Assembly: GCF_002135415.1 (NCBI RefSeq)
Contig: NZ_NEGJ01000017.1
Coordinates: 1-54,197 of the forward strand
Source of the DNA: Acinetobacter sp. ANC 3832
Lineage (GTDB): Bacteria > Pseudomonadota > Gammaproteobacteria > Pseudomonadales > Moraxellaceae
Length of the DNA stretch: 54,197 nucleotides
Reading direction: 5' to 3'
In this document: positions 28,905 through 37,856 of the stretch, one piece after another
How positions within the stretch are numbered: position 1 is the stretch's first letter
Layout: each line of letters starts with the position of its first letter
Position numbers and translations under genes: made by a program
The notes under the pieces: generated by a model
Database searches by the model: none
What the model was told of the DNA's origin: nothing
Seen by the model: only the letters and a program-made list of their open reading frames with translations

Positions 28905-30302
28905 TTAGCTTTGAAGTAAGCGTAAGAGGTTCTTGTAATCCTCATTAAAGATTGGATCTTCATCACGCAAACTTTGTACTTTTTCACACGCGTGCATCAC
29001 AGTACTATGGTCACGACCACCGAATGCCATGCCAATTTCAGGGAAGCTGTCCCCTGTTAATTCACGTGCTAAACCCATTGCCAATTGACGTGGGCGCGCA
29101 TAAATACGGGTACGTTTTGGCCCCACCAATTCTTTCAACGGAATACGGAAATATTCACTGACTACACGTTGAATATTCTCAGTGCTGATGGTGCGGGCAC
29201 GAATTGCCAAAACGTCTTTCAGTGATTCACGAACTACATCTAGATCAATTGAAGTGCCTTTAAAGCGTGAAATAGCCACGACTTTATTCAAAGCACCCTC
29301 TAACTCACGTACGTTCGCAACCACTTGTTGTGCAATGAATAATGCACAATTGCGCGGTAAATCAATCCCACTACTCTCTGCTTTTTTTAGCAAAATTTCG
29401 ATACGTGTTTCAATATCGGGTGGTTCAACCCCAACCGATAAACCCCATGAAAAACGAGAAACCAAACGTGGATCAAGTTCTGTTAATTCTTTAGGATAAC
29501 GATCTGATGTCAGAATAATTTGTTTAGATTCATCTAATAAGGCATTGAAAGTATAGAAAAATTCAACAAGACTCGCTTCTTTACCTGCTAAAAGATGAAT
29601 ATCATCCACCAGCAATAAATCTAAAGAACGGCAATTCTTTTTAAATTCTTCAACCTTGCCTTTTTGCAATGAGCTGACAAAATCTTGTACAAAACTTTCT
29701 GCGGTCATATACATCACACGCGCATTCGGTTTTGCTTGTAATAATGCATTTCCAACTGCTTGCATTAAATGCGTTTTACCTAACCCTGTTGGTCCATAAA
29801 GAAACAAGGGATTATGTTGTGGTTCGCCCAGTTGCGTTAAAACTTTACGGCAGGTTTCAGCAGCCATTTGATTCGAACGACCTTCAACAAATAGAGCAAA
29901 ACTAAATGAAGGATTTAATAAACGCTTTTTGGTATTTTTAGGTGAAACTGTTTCGTGTTCTTTGTCTTTTTTTGGCTTCGTTGCAAGCATGTGTGAAGAA
30001 GATGTTGATGACTCTAAGGCAGCCGTGGTCGTTGCAGGTTGTTCTGCAGCAGATAAAATTGCACCTGGTCTTGAATCAACAATAATTTCAACTTTACGAA
30101 CACGCCCTTCAGACAACTGTTCCGCCAAAATAGAAATTAATTCTAAATGATGCTCTTGAATATATCGTGTCCAATATGGATTAGGTGCATATAGCCTGAG
30201 CGTATCTCCAACCTCTTCTGCAACCAAAGGACGAATCCACATCGCATAGACATTATCAGAGAGCTCTTGTCGCAAGCGAGTTAAGCAGTCTGTCCAAAGC
30301 AT
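28905..30302 (-). CDS. dnaA: Chromosomal replication initiator DnaA
   Basis: Binds TTATCCACA boxes at oriC and opens DNA for DnaB loading. From MLWTDCLTRL it has 465 residues: domain I (1-75), a flexible domain II rich in Thr/Ser/Lys (80-125), an AAA+ domain III with GPTGLGKT at 170-177 and LLVDDIHLLAG, and the helix-turn-helix domain IV with FGGRDHSTVMHACEKV. The frame is open for 29 codons further upstream, but those overlap origin sequence, and AAAGGGG precedes ATG 30302. DnaA boxes just upstream make autoregulation likely. Confidence 0.99.
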   Translation of the reverse strand: MLWTDCLTRLRQELSDNVYAMWIRPLVAEEVGDTLRLYAPNPYWTRYIQEHHLELISILAEQLSEGRVRKVEIIVDSRPGAILSAAEQPATTTAALESSTSSSHMLATKPKKDKEHETVSPKNTKKRLLNPSFSFALFVEGRSNQMAAETCRKVLTQLGEPQHNPLFLYGPTGLGKTHLMQAVGNALLQAKPNARVMYMTAESFVQDFVSSLQKGKVEEFKKNCRSLDLLLVDDIHLLAGKEASLVEFFYTFNALLDESKQIILTSDRYPKELTELDPRLVSRFSWGLSVGVEPPDIETRIEILLKKAESSGIDLPRNCALFIAQQVVANVRELEGALNKVVAISRFKGTSIDLDVVRESLKDVLAIRARTISTENIQRVVSEYFRIPLKELVGPKRTRIYARPRQLAMGLARELTGDSFPEIGMAFGGRDHSTVMHACEKVQSLRDEDPIFNEDYKNLLRLLQS

Positions 30303-30344
30303 GTGAAACCCCTTTTTCAATTCCGTTTTAAATTTAAAAACAAT

Positions 30345-30364
30345 GACCACCCCATAGGGGGGTC
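30345..30364 (-). other. GC-rich hairpin in the dnaA leader
   Basis: Eight paired bases with one bulged A and a 3-base loop (GACC-A-CCCC / GGGGGGTC) stand out in an AT-rich setting, 43-62 bases before the dnaA start. No T tail follows, so it is not an ordinary terminator; a role in mRNA structure or dnaA translation is possible. Confidence 0.45.
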
Positions 30365-30917
30365 GCCATTCTAACCAAGTTATCCACAATTGTCATGATA
30401 AAAGCAGTGCTTTTTGTTCAAAAAAGCAACCTTCTATAAATAAATTCAAATTTAAAGCGATTGTGGATAAGCTTTTCCACAAGCTGTGGATAAAATAGCA
30501 CGATAAGTTATCCACAAACTATAAAGTCTATAAAAACAGACTTACCCACAGCATATTTATTTGTTTTAAATAAGAAAAAGTGACTTTTCCATAGAAAAAT
30601 AGGCTCCTAATAATAATAATATTAAATTTAAAATTTGAATTTATATATTAAGAGCAGGGATTCTGTGGATAAGTGAAAGATTATAAGTTTAAATTCAAAA
30701 TTGCAGTGCTTTTAAATTTAAAAGCAGAAATCTAAATTTAAAAAAACAAAGCCTTATGGATAACATTGTGGTTATCCATGTTTATAACTTATATTTATAC
30801 TATAAAATAGAGACTTATGCTGTGAATATTTATTTTTCCTTTATAAACAGAAAAATTAAACAGAAAAATAAATCGTTTAAAATTGTGGCGAGTTGATAAA
30901 AGAAAAGTAGTTATTTA

Positions 30918-30946
30918 TTGACAGCACAAAGAATGCGCAATACAAT
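30918..30946 (+). promoter_or_regulatory. Sigma70 promoter of rpmH
   Basis: A perfect -35 TTGACA (30918-30923), 17-bp spacer and -10 TACAAT (30941-30946) lie 39 bases before the rpmH start. It probably drives rpmH-rnpA-yidD-yidC. Confidence 0.9.
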
Positions 30947-30984
30947 CGCGATCCTTTACAGAAAGATCATTTTGGAGTTTCGAC

Positions 30985-31119
30985 ATGAAACGTACATTCC
31001 AACCATCTGAATTAAAGCGCAAACGCGTTCATGGTTTCCGTGCCCGTATGGCAACAAAAGCTGGTCGTCAAGTACTAGCTCGCCGTCGTGCAAAAGGTCG
31101 TCAAAGCTTAACTGTTTAA
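30985..31119 (+). CDS. rpmH: 50S ribosomal protein L34
   Basis: A small basic protein of 44 residues in the large ribosomal subunit. It begins [20 protein letters not shown] and ends GRQSLTV, the invariant L34 pattern. GGAG lies ten bases before the ATG. It heads the rpmH-rnpA-yidD-yidC cluster, the usual neighbour of oriC, and has a near-consensus promoter. Confidence 0.98.
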   Translation: MKRTFQPSELKRKRVHGFRARMATKAGRQVLARRRAKGRQSLTV

Positions 31120-31146
31120 TTCTAGTTGATGCTCGACTTGGGTAAG

Positions 31147-31539
31147 ATGCCACTTTATAGTTTCAGTCCAGAGGTGAGAATCCGCTGTGCTGCAGATTAC
31201 AAAGGTGTATTTGATGATGCGCTTTTTAAAGTGCATCAACCCCATTTCCTATTTCTTGCAAAATTTACCGAACAGCCTAAAAGCCGTTTGGGTATAGTTG
31301 TTGCTAAGAAAAAAGTGCGCCGTGCGCACGAACGAAATAGAATAAAACGTTTGGCTCGTGAAAGTTTTCGCTTACATCAGCAAGATATTGATTTGTTAGA
31401 TATCGTGGTCATGCCTAAAATGGGCATTGAAGCGATTCCTAATGCAGAATTGCATCAGCAATTAGAGTTTGCGTGGCAAAAATTGCAACGTCTTATTAAA
31501 AAGCATCAAAAAACAGCTCTTTCTTCTCCTCAAAATTAG
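31147..31539 (+). CDS. rnpA: Ribonuclease P protein component
   Basis: The protein subunit that helps RNase P RNA process tRNA 5' ends. From ATG 31147 it has 130 residues and carries the RNR signature [18 protein letters not shown] near 60. The frame extends to TTG 31126 and ATG 31129; the later ATG fits the family start [12 protein letters not shown] and leaves a short gap after rpmH. The start is therefore uncertain by seven codons. It is co-transcribed with rpmH and followed at nine bases by yidD. Confidence 0.95.
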   Translation: MPLYSFSPEVRIRCAADYKGVFDDALFKVHQPHFLFLAKFTEQPKSRLGIVVAKKKVRRAHERNRIKRLARESFRLHQQDIDLLDIVVMPKMGIEAIPNAELHQQLEFAWQKLQRLIKKHQKTALSSPQN

Positions 31540-31548
31540 AGATGACCA

Positions 31549-31869
31549 ATGGTTCGTATACTGCATTGGTTAATTCGATTCTATCAAATTGTGATTAGTC
31601 CTTTAATTGGACCACGTTGTCGTTATATTCCAACTTGCTCTCAATACTCTTTAGAAGCGATTCATCTTCATGGTGCGTTTAAAGGCAGTTGGTTAGCCAC
31701 TAAACGTGTGTGTCGATGTCATCCTTGGGGAGGATCTGGTTATGATCCTGTGCCTAAGAAAGCAATTCGTTTTATTTCGTTTCAGCAAATAGATTCTCAA
31801 ACGCTTCATGTTCCTGTACCCTTGCGTGAACGTTTTTTGAACCAAAACCACTCTAACCATTTGGGGTAA
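31549..31869 (+). CDS. yidD: Membrane protein insertion efficiency factor YidD
   Basis: A small protein that improves YidC-dependent insertion of membrane proteins. Its 106 residues include an amphipathic N-terminus ([20 protein letters not shown]), then the family cysteines in [11 protein letters not shown] and [15 protein letters not shown]. It has about 25 more C-terminal residues than that core requires. It lies nine bases after rnpA and five before yidC, clearly in one operon. Confidence 0.96.
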   Translation: MVRILHWLIRFYQIVISPLIGPRCRYIPTCSQYSLEAIHLHGAFKGSWLATKRVCRCHPWGGSGYDPVPKKAIRFISFQQIDSQTLHVPVPLRERFLNQNHSNHLG

Positions 31870-31874
31870 TCGAT

Positions 31875-33629
31875 ATGCAACAATGGGCCAGGTTTGCAAT
31901 TCTCGGGGCCATGTTAGTCACCGCATATTTGCTCATTTTGGCTTGGCAAAAAGATTATGGTCATGCACAACAACCTGCTCAGCAAGCTCAAACTGCTGTA
32001 GTAGCGCATGACGTATCGGCAGATTTGCCAAATAGCCAAGCTCCTGTGGCAGCATCTACAGATGTTCCACAAGCAAATACTGCTGTTGTACAGCAAAAAG
32101 CACCAGCGCCAGCGACCGCAAATCAACAACTGATTTCAGTACAAACTGATCTTTATCATCTTTGGATTAGTCCTAAAGGTGGTGATATTGTTCGTATTGA
32201 ATTGTTGAATCATGATCAAAGCAAAAATAGCAATCAGCCATTTGTGATGCTTGAAAGTGATCCAAAACGTACTTATGTCGCTCAATCCGGTCTTATTGGT
32301 CTAAATGGTCCAGATAGTAGCCGTGCAGGTCGCCCAAACTATGAGTTTGATAAAGCGACTTATACGTTGGCAGATGCGAAGGCAACAAAAAATAAAGAGG
32401 GTCAAGCTGAACAAGTCTTATCAGTACCGATGGTCTATAAGACAGCAGATGGTGTTGAAATCATCAAAACGTTTAGCTTTAAAAAGGGTGCTTATCCAAT
32501 TGATGTGAGCTATCAGGTTGTTAACCGTAGTACGCAAAATTGGCAGGGTCAAATGTTTGGTCAAATCAAACGTGATAACTCTGAAGACCCAGGTAAAACG
32601 GATCAAGGTATTTTCACTTTAGGTACATTCCTAGGTGGTGCTTGGGGTTCACCTGACGCACATTACAATAAATTAAAATTTGCGAATTTTAATGAAGAAA
32701 AACTCAACACCGAAGCAAAAGGTGGTTGGGTTGCAATAGTTCAGCATTACTTTGTCAGTGCTTGGATTCCAGGTCATTTTGGAGGCCAACCTTACACAGC
32801 TAAATTAGAATCACGTAAATCTGAAGATGGTATGAATATCATTGGATTTACTTCTCCAACGATTAATGTGCCTGTTGGTAAAGCAATGACTGTGGATGCC
32901 ACTTTCTATGCGGGTCCAAAAGTTCAGTCTGAATTGAAAGATTTGGCAGATGGTTTAAACCAAACTGTAGATTATGGTTGGTTATGGCCAATTGCAAAAT
33001 TATTGTTCATGGGCTTACAATTCTTCCATGGCATTGTCGGTAACTGGGGTTGGTCAATTATCTTATTGACTGTACTTGTAAAACTTATTCTTTGGCCTTT
33101 ATCGTCTAAGAGCTATCGCTCTATGGCGAAAATGCGTGTGATTGCACCAGAAATGCAACGCATGAAAGAAGAGTTTGGTGAAGACCGCATGCGTTTCTCT
33201 CAAGAAATGATGGCGCTTTACAAACGTGAACAAGTGAATCCACTTTCAGGTTGTTTACCATTACTGATTCAAATGCCAATTTTCTTGGCGTTGTATTGGG
33301 TCTTAATGGAATCTGTAGAACTTCGTCATGCACCTTGGATGCTTTGGATTCAAGATTTGTCAGCGATGGATCCGTGGTTTATTTTACCGTTGATCATGGG
33401 TGTTACCATGTTCGTTCAACAGTCATTGAACCCACAGCCTGCTGATCCAATGCAAGCGAAAGTCTTTAAAATCATGCCAATCATGTTTACAGTATTTATG
33501 CTATTCTTCCCTGCTGGTTTGGTTTTATATTGGATTGTGAACAACTCGATCACGATTCTTCAACAAAGCTTTATCAACAAAAGTGTTGAGAAAGCTAAGT
33601 TGAGCAAAGATGTAACATCAGCGAACTAG
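31875..33629 (+). CDS. yidC: Membrane protein insertase YidC
   Basis: Inserts and folds inner-membrane proteins, alone or with SecYEG. The 584 residues have an N-terminal signal-anchor (5-25), an Ala/Gln-rich linker, the large periplasmic domain of gram-negative YidC (about 80-350) and the conserved insertase core with five helices. The core includes KSYRSMAKMRVIAPEM with the hydrophilic-groove Arg, and NPLSGCLPLLIQMPIF. It ends the rpmH operon with a terminator 20 bases on. Confidence 0.98.
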   Translation: MQQWARFAILGAMLVTAYLLILAWQKDYGHAQQPAQQAQTAVVAHDVSADLPNSQAPVAASTDVPQANTAVVQQKAPAPATANQQLISVQTDLYHLWISPKGGDIVRIELLNHDQSKNSNQPFVMLESDPKRTYVAQSGLIGLNGPDSSRAGRPNYEFDKATYTLADAKATKNKEGQAEQVLSVPMVYKTADGVEIIKTFSFKKGAYPIDVSYQVVNRSTQNWQGQMFGQIKRDNSEDPGKTDQGIFTLGTFLGGAWGSPDAHYNKLKFANFNEEKLNTEAKGGWVAIVQHYFVSAWIPGHFGGQPYTAKLESRKSEDGMNIIGFTSPTINVPVGKAMTVDATFYAGPKVQSELKDLADGLNQTVDYGWLWPIAKLLFMGLQFFHGIVGNWGWSIILLTVLVKLILWPLSSKSYRSMAKMRVIAPEMQRMKEEFGEDRMRFSQEMMALYKREQVNPLSGCLPLLIQMPIFLALYWVLMESVELRHAPWMLWIQDLSAMDPWFILPLIMGVTMFVQQSLNPQPADPMQAKVFKIMPIMFTVFMLFFPAGLVLYWIVNNSITILQQSFINKSVEKAKLSKDVTSAN

Positions 33630-33650
33630 TCTTTACTGAATAGCTGAATA

Positions 33651-33686
33651 AATCCGCTTAAGATGGTAATCTTAGGCGGATTTTTT
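33651..33686 (+). terminator. Terminator after yidC
   Basis: AATCCGCTTAAGAT, ggta and ATCTTAGGCGGATT form a long stem followed by a T run. mnmE begins 27 bases on, so mnmE should have its own promoter. Confidence 0.9.
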
Positions 33687-33712
33687 ATTGGCTTTAAGTT
33701 GAGATTTATTCA

Positions 33713-35077
33713 ATGACTACCTTAGTGACTCAAACGACGATTGCTGCAATTGCAACACCTCTTGGTCGTGGTGGCGTGGGTGTCATACGTTTATCTGGAC
33801 CAAAAGCCTATGCTATTGCTGAAGCTTTGACCCAGAAGACTTTACCCAAAGCTCGTTTTGCTGGTTTTCGTCAGTTTTATGATGAAAAAAATGAAGTCAT
33901 GGATGAAGGTTTAGCGATTTGTTTCCCAAATCCACACTCATTTACAGGTGAAGATGTGGTTGAGTTACAAGGTCATGGTGGCCCTGTCATTCAAAATGCT
34001 TTGCTTGCTCGTTTACTTGAACTTGGTGCAATTGCAGCCCAAGCAGGTGAATTTTCGATGCGTGCCTTTGAAAATGGCAAGATGGATTTAGTGCAAGCAG
34101 AAGCCATTGCAGACTTGATTGATGCGACGTCACAAGCTGCTGCACGTTCAGCGGTACGTTCTTTACAAGGTGCATTTTCTAATAAAGTAAATACAGTTTT
34201 AGAGAAACTGATTCATTTACGTTTACATGTAGAAGCTGCCATTGATTTTCCAGAAGAAGAAATCGACTTTTTAGCCGATGGTAAAATCCTCACTTTACTT
34301 CAAGATGTGCAATCTTCTGTATCTGCGGTACAACAATCTGCGCGTCAAGGACAGTTATTACGTGAAGGTTTACAGGTTGTGATTGCGGGTAAGCCGAACG
34401 CAGGTAAATCAAGTTTATTAAATACATTAGCAGGTATTGAACGTGCGATTGTGACTGATATTGCAGGAACGACACGTGATGTATTGCATGAGAAAATCAC
34501 GTTGAATGGCTTGCCTATTACTTTAACGGATACCGCTGGTTTACGTGAAACAGGCGATATTGTCGAAAAAGAAGGGATTCGTCGTGCGATTAAAGAAATT
34601 GAGCAAGCTGATTTATTGCTCTTGGTTTATGACTTAAGTCAAGGTGAAGATCCACTTGAATTAGCACAGAACTATTTTGCTGAGCATCTTGAACCGAAGC
34701 GTTTAATGTTGATTGGGAATAAATCGGATTTAACCGTACATAAAACTGAATTAAGTGATTATCAAGGTTTTCGACATATCACGGTATCAGCCAAGCAAGA
34801 AATGGGTGTACAAGCGTTGATTGATGCAATTACAGCGCATGCAGGCTTCCATCCTGAAGAAGATACCTTTATTGCACGTACACGCCATTTAGATGCAATG
34901 AAGCGTACTCAGCAGTATCTTTCAGAAGCACATGAGCAGTTGGTGGTCTATCAGGCAGGTGAGTTAGTCGCTGAATCTCTACGTTTAGCACAAAATGCGT
35001 TGGGTGAAATTACAGGTGACTTTAGTGCAGATGATCTTTTAGGAAAAATTTTTGGATCGTTCTGTATTGGAAAGTAA
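33713..35077 (+). CDS. mnmE: tRNA-modification GTPase MnmE
   Basis: With MnmG it modifies U34 in the anticodon of certain tRNAs. The 454 residues have an N-terminal folate-binding domain (1-120), a helical domain and an inserted G domain with GKPNAGKSS at 226-234, DIAGTTRDV, TDTAGLRETG and NKSD. The C-terminal FCIGK carries the cysteine typical of the family. mnmG does not follow, unlike the mnmE-mnmG arrangement of some bacteria. A terminator lies just past the stop. Confidence 0.98.
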   Translation: MTTLVTQTTIAAIATPLGRGGVGVIRLSGPKAYAIAEALTQKTLPKARFAGFRQFYDEKNEVMDEGLAICFPNPHSFTGEDVVELQGHGGPVIQNALLARLLELGAIAAQAGEFSMRAFENGKMDLVQAEAIADLIDATSQAAARSAVRSLQGAFSNKVNTVLEKLIHLRLHVEAAIDFPEEEIDFLADGKILTLLQDVQSSVSAVQQSARQGQLLREGLQVVIAGKPNAGKSSLLNTLAGIERAIVTDIAGTTRDVLHEKITLNGLPITLTDTAGLRETGDIVEKEGIRRAIKEIEQADLLLLVYDLSQGEDPLELAQNYFAEHLEPKRLMLIGNKSDLTVHKTELSDYQGFRHITVSAKQEMGVQALIDAITAHAGFHPEEDTFIARTRHLDAMKRTQQYLSEAHEQLVVYQAGELVAESLRLAQNALGEITGDFSADDLLGKIFGSFCIGK

Positions 35078-35094
35078 AAATTAATCACCATATT

Positions 35095-35120
35095 AAAGCT
35101 GACAATTGTCAGCTTTTCTC
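35095..35120 (+). terminator. Terminator after mnmE
   Basis: AAAGCTGACA and TGTCAGCTTT form a perfect palindrome with a short T tail, 18 bases past the mnmE stop. Confidence 0.8.
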
Positions 35121-35218
35121 ATAGAAAAGTTATTGTTTTGTAAAATGATTTTACATTGTTGATGAGGCTGTTTAATCTTAATACTTAAGTCATATAAGTA
35201 AAATTAGGTGGGCAAAAT

Positions 35219-35584
35219 ATGAAAAAATATCCTCTCGTTCTTTCCGCAATTTTAATGGCTTCAACTGTACATGTATGGGCTGGTCATGATGATGATCAAC
35301 GTATTATTGATGCTGCTGCAAAGCATCAAGTGACTGTTGCTCAAGCTAAAAAATCATTGGATGAAACGGCTGTAAGCGTTACAGGTACGATTGTTCGTCA
35401 AATTAAGCATGAACATTATGAACTTAAAGATGCAACTGGAACGATTCCAGTAGAAATTGATGAAAAATTGGCGACTGCTGCCCAACTTAAAGCAGGGACA
35501 AAAGTGAAAGTGATTGGTGAGGTCGATACGCATAAATATAAACCAACGGATATTGATGCGGTTAAAGTTGAGTTTGTAAAATAA
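35219..35584 (+). CDS. Periplasmic OB-fold protein, YgiW/YdeI (BOF) family
   Basis: A 121-residue protein with a signal peptide (VWA-GH, cleavage near 21). The rest matches the bacterial OB-fold family: helical start, then VSVTGTIVRQIKHEHYELKDATGTIPVEID and LKAGTKVKVIGEVD. Relatives such as E. coli YgiW are linked to stress tolerance in the envelope; the precise role is unclear. AGGTGGG before the ATG is a good ribosome site. It is transcribed alone, with a terminator. Confidence 0.85.
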   Translation: MKKYPLVLSAILMASTVHVWAGHDDDQRIIDAAAKHQVTVAQAKKSLDETAVSVTGTIVRQIKHEHYELKDATGTIPVEIDEKLATAAQLKAGTKVKVIGEVDTHKYKPTDIDAVKVEFVK

Positions 35585-35615
35585 TCGATGAGTATCTGTT
35601 TTAAATTGATCTTTA

Positions 35616-35648
35616 TAAAAAGGTAGGTTTTTCACCTACCTTTTTTTA
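35616..35648. terminator. Bidirectional terminator between the BOF and MFS genes
   Basis: AAAAAGGTAGGT, ttttc and ACCTACCTTTTTTT separate two convergent genes. Confidence 0.93.
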
Positions 35649-35649
35649 T

Positions 35650-36822
35650 TTATATTGTTTTGAGTTTAAAATGACTGAATAATAGATACATACACAATAA
35701 ACCGACCCCTACGCAAAAGCCCAACACACCAACCATTAAGCCAAAATGATCAGATAAATAACCCACCACGATAATAGGTAAAATCGTACCTAAATAAGCG
35801 AGGAATAAATAAGTCGAAACGACAGCCGCTCGATTCTCGACTTTCGTCATGTGGTGAATGAAAGCAAAAGCACCCAATAAGCTTAAGCCATGCCCAATTC
35901 CGACACATACAACACTCATAAAAAAGAAGAAACTCCAATGCATAATCATACAAATACTGAGTAAGACGTAACTCAAAATCAGCATGAATAAACCTGTATT
36001 CAATGTTTTATGCATTGGCATTGATTTACAAATGAACTGGATTAAAGCCGAAATCATCAGAATACTGGCAATGGTTGAACCACTCACCATTGGACCATGC
36101 CAAGGAATTACATCTCTAATAAATGATGGTGCAAGTGAAGCAAATAAACTGAATGAACCAAACGCACAAAAGGCAGTAAAACTGGCGATATAGAACAGTT
36201 TTTTATATTGAAGATCTGGCAATTCTAAATGTGGTGCAATTGAAAATTTCTGCTTTTCTAAAGTTACGGTTTTGATACTAAACAAGCTAATTAAGCTAAA
36301 GATTGCAGCAACGATGACAGGTAAATACGGTGTCACCAAAGGATGATCGGAAAATTGCGCAATACTCCCACCAATAAAAGGTCCAAAGCCAAAACCCAGT
36401 ACCGTAATAATCGAACTCAATTGCGCTGCATGTTGCTTATGTGAATCTGGAATGGTGTAAATCAGCCCTAACATTGCGGATGTACTAATCAAGCCTGATG
36501 CAATACCAATAATAAATCGACCAATGCCTAACATGTAGGTGTTATCGGCAAAAACAGAAAAAATTAAGCCAATGACTGCAAAAACTAACCCAATTTGTAA
36601 GGTGCGAATAAAGCCAATGCTGTTACTGATACGACCCAAAAAGAGTAAGGTGGTCATACATCCGAACATGTATGCGACGAATATATAGGTGATGTGACTA
36701 GGGAGAAGATGCCAAAGTTGCTGATAGATTGGATAAAGTGGACTGGCCAATGCCGTTCCAATTGTACCAATGCACAAGGCTAGGCTGACCATAATAAAGG
36801 GTCGCCATGATTGTTGATTCAT
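35650..36822 (-). CDS. MFS transporter, unknown substrate
   Basis: A 390-residue inner-membrane protein with about 12 hydrophobic helices and the major facilitator pattern (LFLGRISNSIGFIRTLQIG between helices 2 and 3, GRFIIGIASGLIS in helix 4). It is of drug-proton antiporter size; the substrate cannot be inferred. The ATG has no strong ribosome site. A terminator-like hairpin lies in its 5' leader (36851-36881), so attenuation is possible. No regulator gene is adjacent. Confidence 0.85.
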   Translation of the reverse strand: MNQQSWRPFIMVSLALCIGTIGTALASPLYPIYQQLWHLLPSHITYIFVAYMFGCMTTLLFLGRISNSIGFIRTLQIGLVFAVIGLIFSVFADNTYMLGIGRFIIGIASGLISTSAMLGLIYTIPDSHKQHAAQLSSIITVLGFGFGPFIGGSIAQFSDHPLVTPYLPVIVAAIFSLISLFSIKTVTLEKQKFSIAPHLELPDLQYKKLFYIASFTAFCAFGSFSLFASLAPSFIRDVIPWHGPMVSGSTIASILMISALIQFICKSMPMHKTLNTGLFMLILSYVLLSICMIMHWSFFFFMSVVCVGIGHGLSLLGAFAFIHHMTKVENRAAVVSTYLFLAYLGTILPIIVVGYLSDHFGLMVGVLGFCVGVGLLCMYLLFSHFKLKTI

Positions 36823-36850
36823 AAATTTATGCTTTATATGCGAATAAAAA

Positions 36851-36890
36851 ATGCCAATCTGAGTTGTTACAAGATTGGCATGGAAGAAAT
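36851..36890 (-). terminator. Terminator-like hairpin in the leader of the MFS gene
   Basis: On the minus strand ATGCCAATCT, an 11-base loop and AGATTGGCAT are followed by TTTTTTATT, 29 bases before the MFS start codon. No gene upstream on this strand needs it. Confidence 0.65.
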
Positions 36891-36983
36891 GATATTTAAA
36901 GTAGACTAAAACTTAATCAAAGTAAGGTCAATATGATTCTGAATTATTCTTCGATTACTCAACTTAGCCTGCAATACTTCATT

Positions 36984-36999
36984 TGTTCCACGTGAAACC
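36984..36999. promoter_or_regulatory. parS-like site upstream of the dsbC-like gene
   Basis: TGTTCCACGTGAAACC matches the parS 16-mer except at the last base, in the divergent gap between the MFS and dsbC-like genes. Confidence 0.78.
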
Positions 37000-37095
37000 T
37001 AATGATGAATAGATTTAAACAGTTTTAAAACACTCGCTATGATTTTAAAAGTTTAGAATACTTTAGGAAAATGAACGTTTTGAAATGAGTATTTT

Positions 37096-37797
37096 ATGCT
37101 GAAAAAAATTCTAGCTTTCACTTTAGCGATGGGGCTTTCAAGTCTAAGTGTTGCCAGTGTTGAAACAGTGAAAGCAAAGTTAGCGCAACAATATCCAAAT
37201 GTTAAAATTAATGATTTAAAAACCACAGAAATGTCAGGCTTATATAATGGTACTTTGGATAATCAAATTGTATATGTGAATGAAGATGCACAGCATATTT
37301 TTGTTGGGTCTATGATTCGCTTGAAAGATCAGCATAATTTGACCAAAGATTTAACCCTGCAGCAAAATATGGTGGATTTTAAAAAGCTTCCTTTAAATGA
37401 TGCAGTTAAAACAGTAAGGGGGAATGGTAAGCGTCAGCTTGCAATCTTTTCTGACCCAAATTGCCCATATTGCAAGACTCTTGAAGGGAATTTAGCGCAA
37501 CTGAAGGATGTTACGATTTATACGTTTATATATCCAATCAAAACCCAGTCAATTATTCCTTCAAAACAAATATGGTGCTCTGCAAATAAAGAATTTGCAT
37601 GGAAAAACCTCTTGCAAAAAGGCATTAAACCGACGGCTGCTGCGGATTGTGCAACACCGATTGAACGTAATTTAGAGTTAGGTAAGCGTTTAGGTTTAAA
37701 TGGTACACCTGCGATTATTTTCTCGAATGGCTATAAAGTAATGGGTGCATATCCTGCTGAAAAAATTAAACAGATCTGGACGCAGTTCGGGCTGTAA
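37096..37797 (+). CDS. dsbC: DsbC-type thiol:disulfide interchange protein
   Basis: A periplasmic disulfide isomerase. The 233 residues have a signal peptide (cleavage near 20), an N-terminal dimerisation domain (21-95) and a thioredoxin-fold domain with the active site CPYC at 123-126 in FSDPNCPYCK. The cis-Pro is in GTPAIIF near 208. A second cysteine pair (IWC and AADC) fits the structural disulfide of DsbC. A DsbD partner is not nearby. DsbG is less likely given the size and extra cysteines. Confidence 0.9.
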   Translation: MLKKILAFTLAMGLSSLSVASVETVKAKLAQQYPNVKINDLKTTEMSGLYNGTLDNQIVYVNEDAQHIFVGSMIRLKDQHNLTKDLTLQQNMVDFKKLPLNDAVKTVRGNGKRQLAIFSDPNCPYCKTLEGNLAQLKDVTIYTFIYPIKTQSIIPSKQIWCSANKEFAWKNLLQKGIKPTAAADCATPIERNLELGKRLGLNGTPAIIFSNGYKVMGAYPAEKIKQIWTQFGL

Positions 37798-37815
37798 AAT
37801 GCAAAGATTAGAAAT

Positions 37816-37844
37816 AAAAAAGCACCTATTGAGGTGCTTTTTTA
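37816..37844. terminator. Bidirectional terminator between dsbC and the GlsB-like gene
   Basis: AAAAAAGCACCT and AGGTGCTTTTTT form the stem between convergent genes. Confidence 0.9.
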
Positions 37845-37856
37845 CGAACTTATTTC

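Larger units (their letters stand above)
30303..30984. other. oriC: Replication origin oriC (dnaA-rpmH intergenic region)
   Basis: Perfect DnaA boxes TTATCCACA occur at 30380-30388 (+), 30462-30470 (-), 30485-30493 (-), 30508-30516 (+) and 30664-30672 (-). Near matches are at 30473-30481 (TTTTCCACA), 30542-30550 (TTACCCACA), 30755-30763 and 30772-30780. AT-rich palindromes, including an 18-bp one at 30708-30725, follow on the rpmH side and suit an unwinding region. The setting between dnaA and rpmH is classical for gammaproteobacterial origins. Confidence 0.9.

Noticed and set aside
30302..30389. Extended N-terminus of dnaA
   Set aside because: The extra 29 codons overlap a DnaA box and hairpin and are absent from the DnaA family; MLWTDCLTRL is the usual start.
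30956..31153. Minus-strand frame across rpmH
   Set aside because: rpmH on the plus strand is certain; the opposite frame has no motif.
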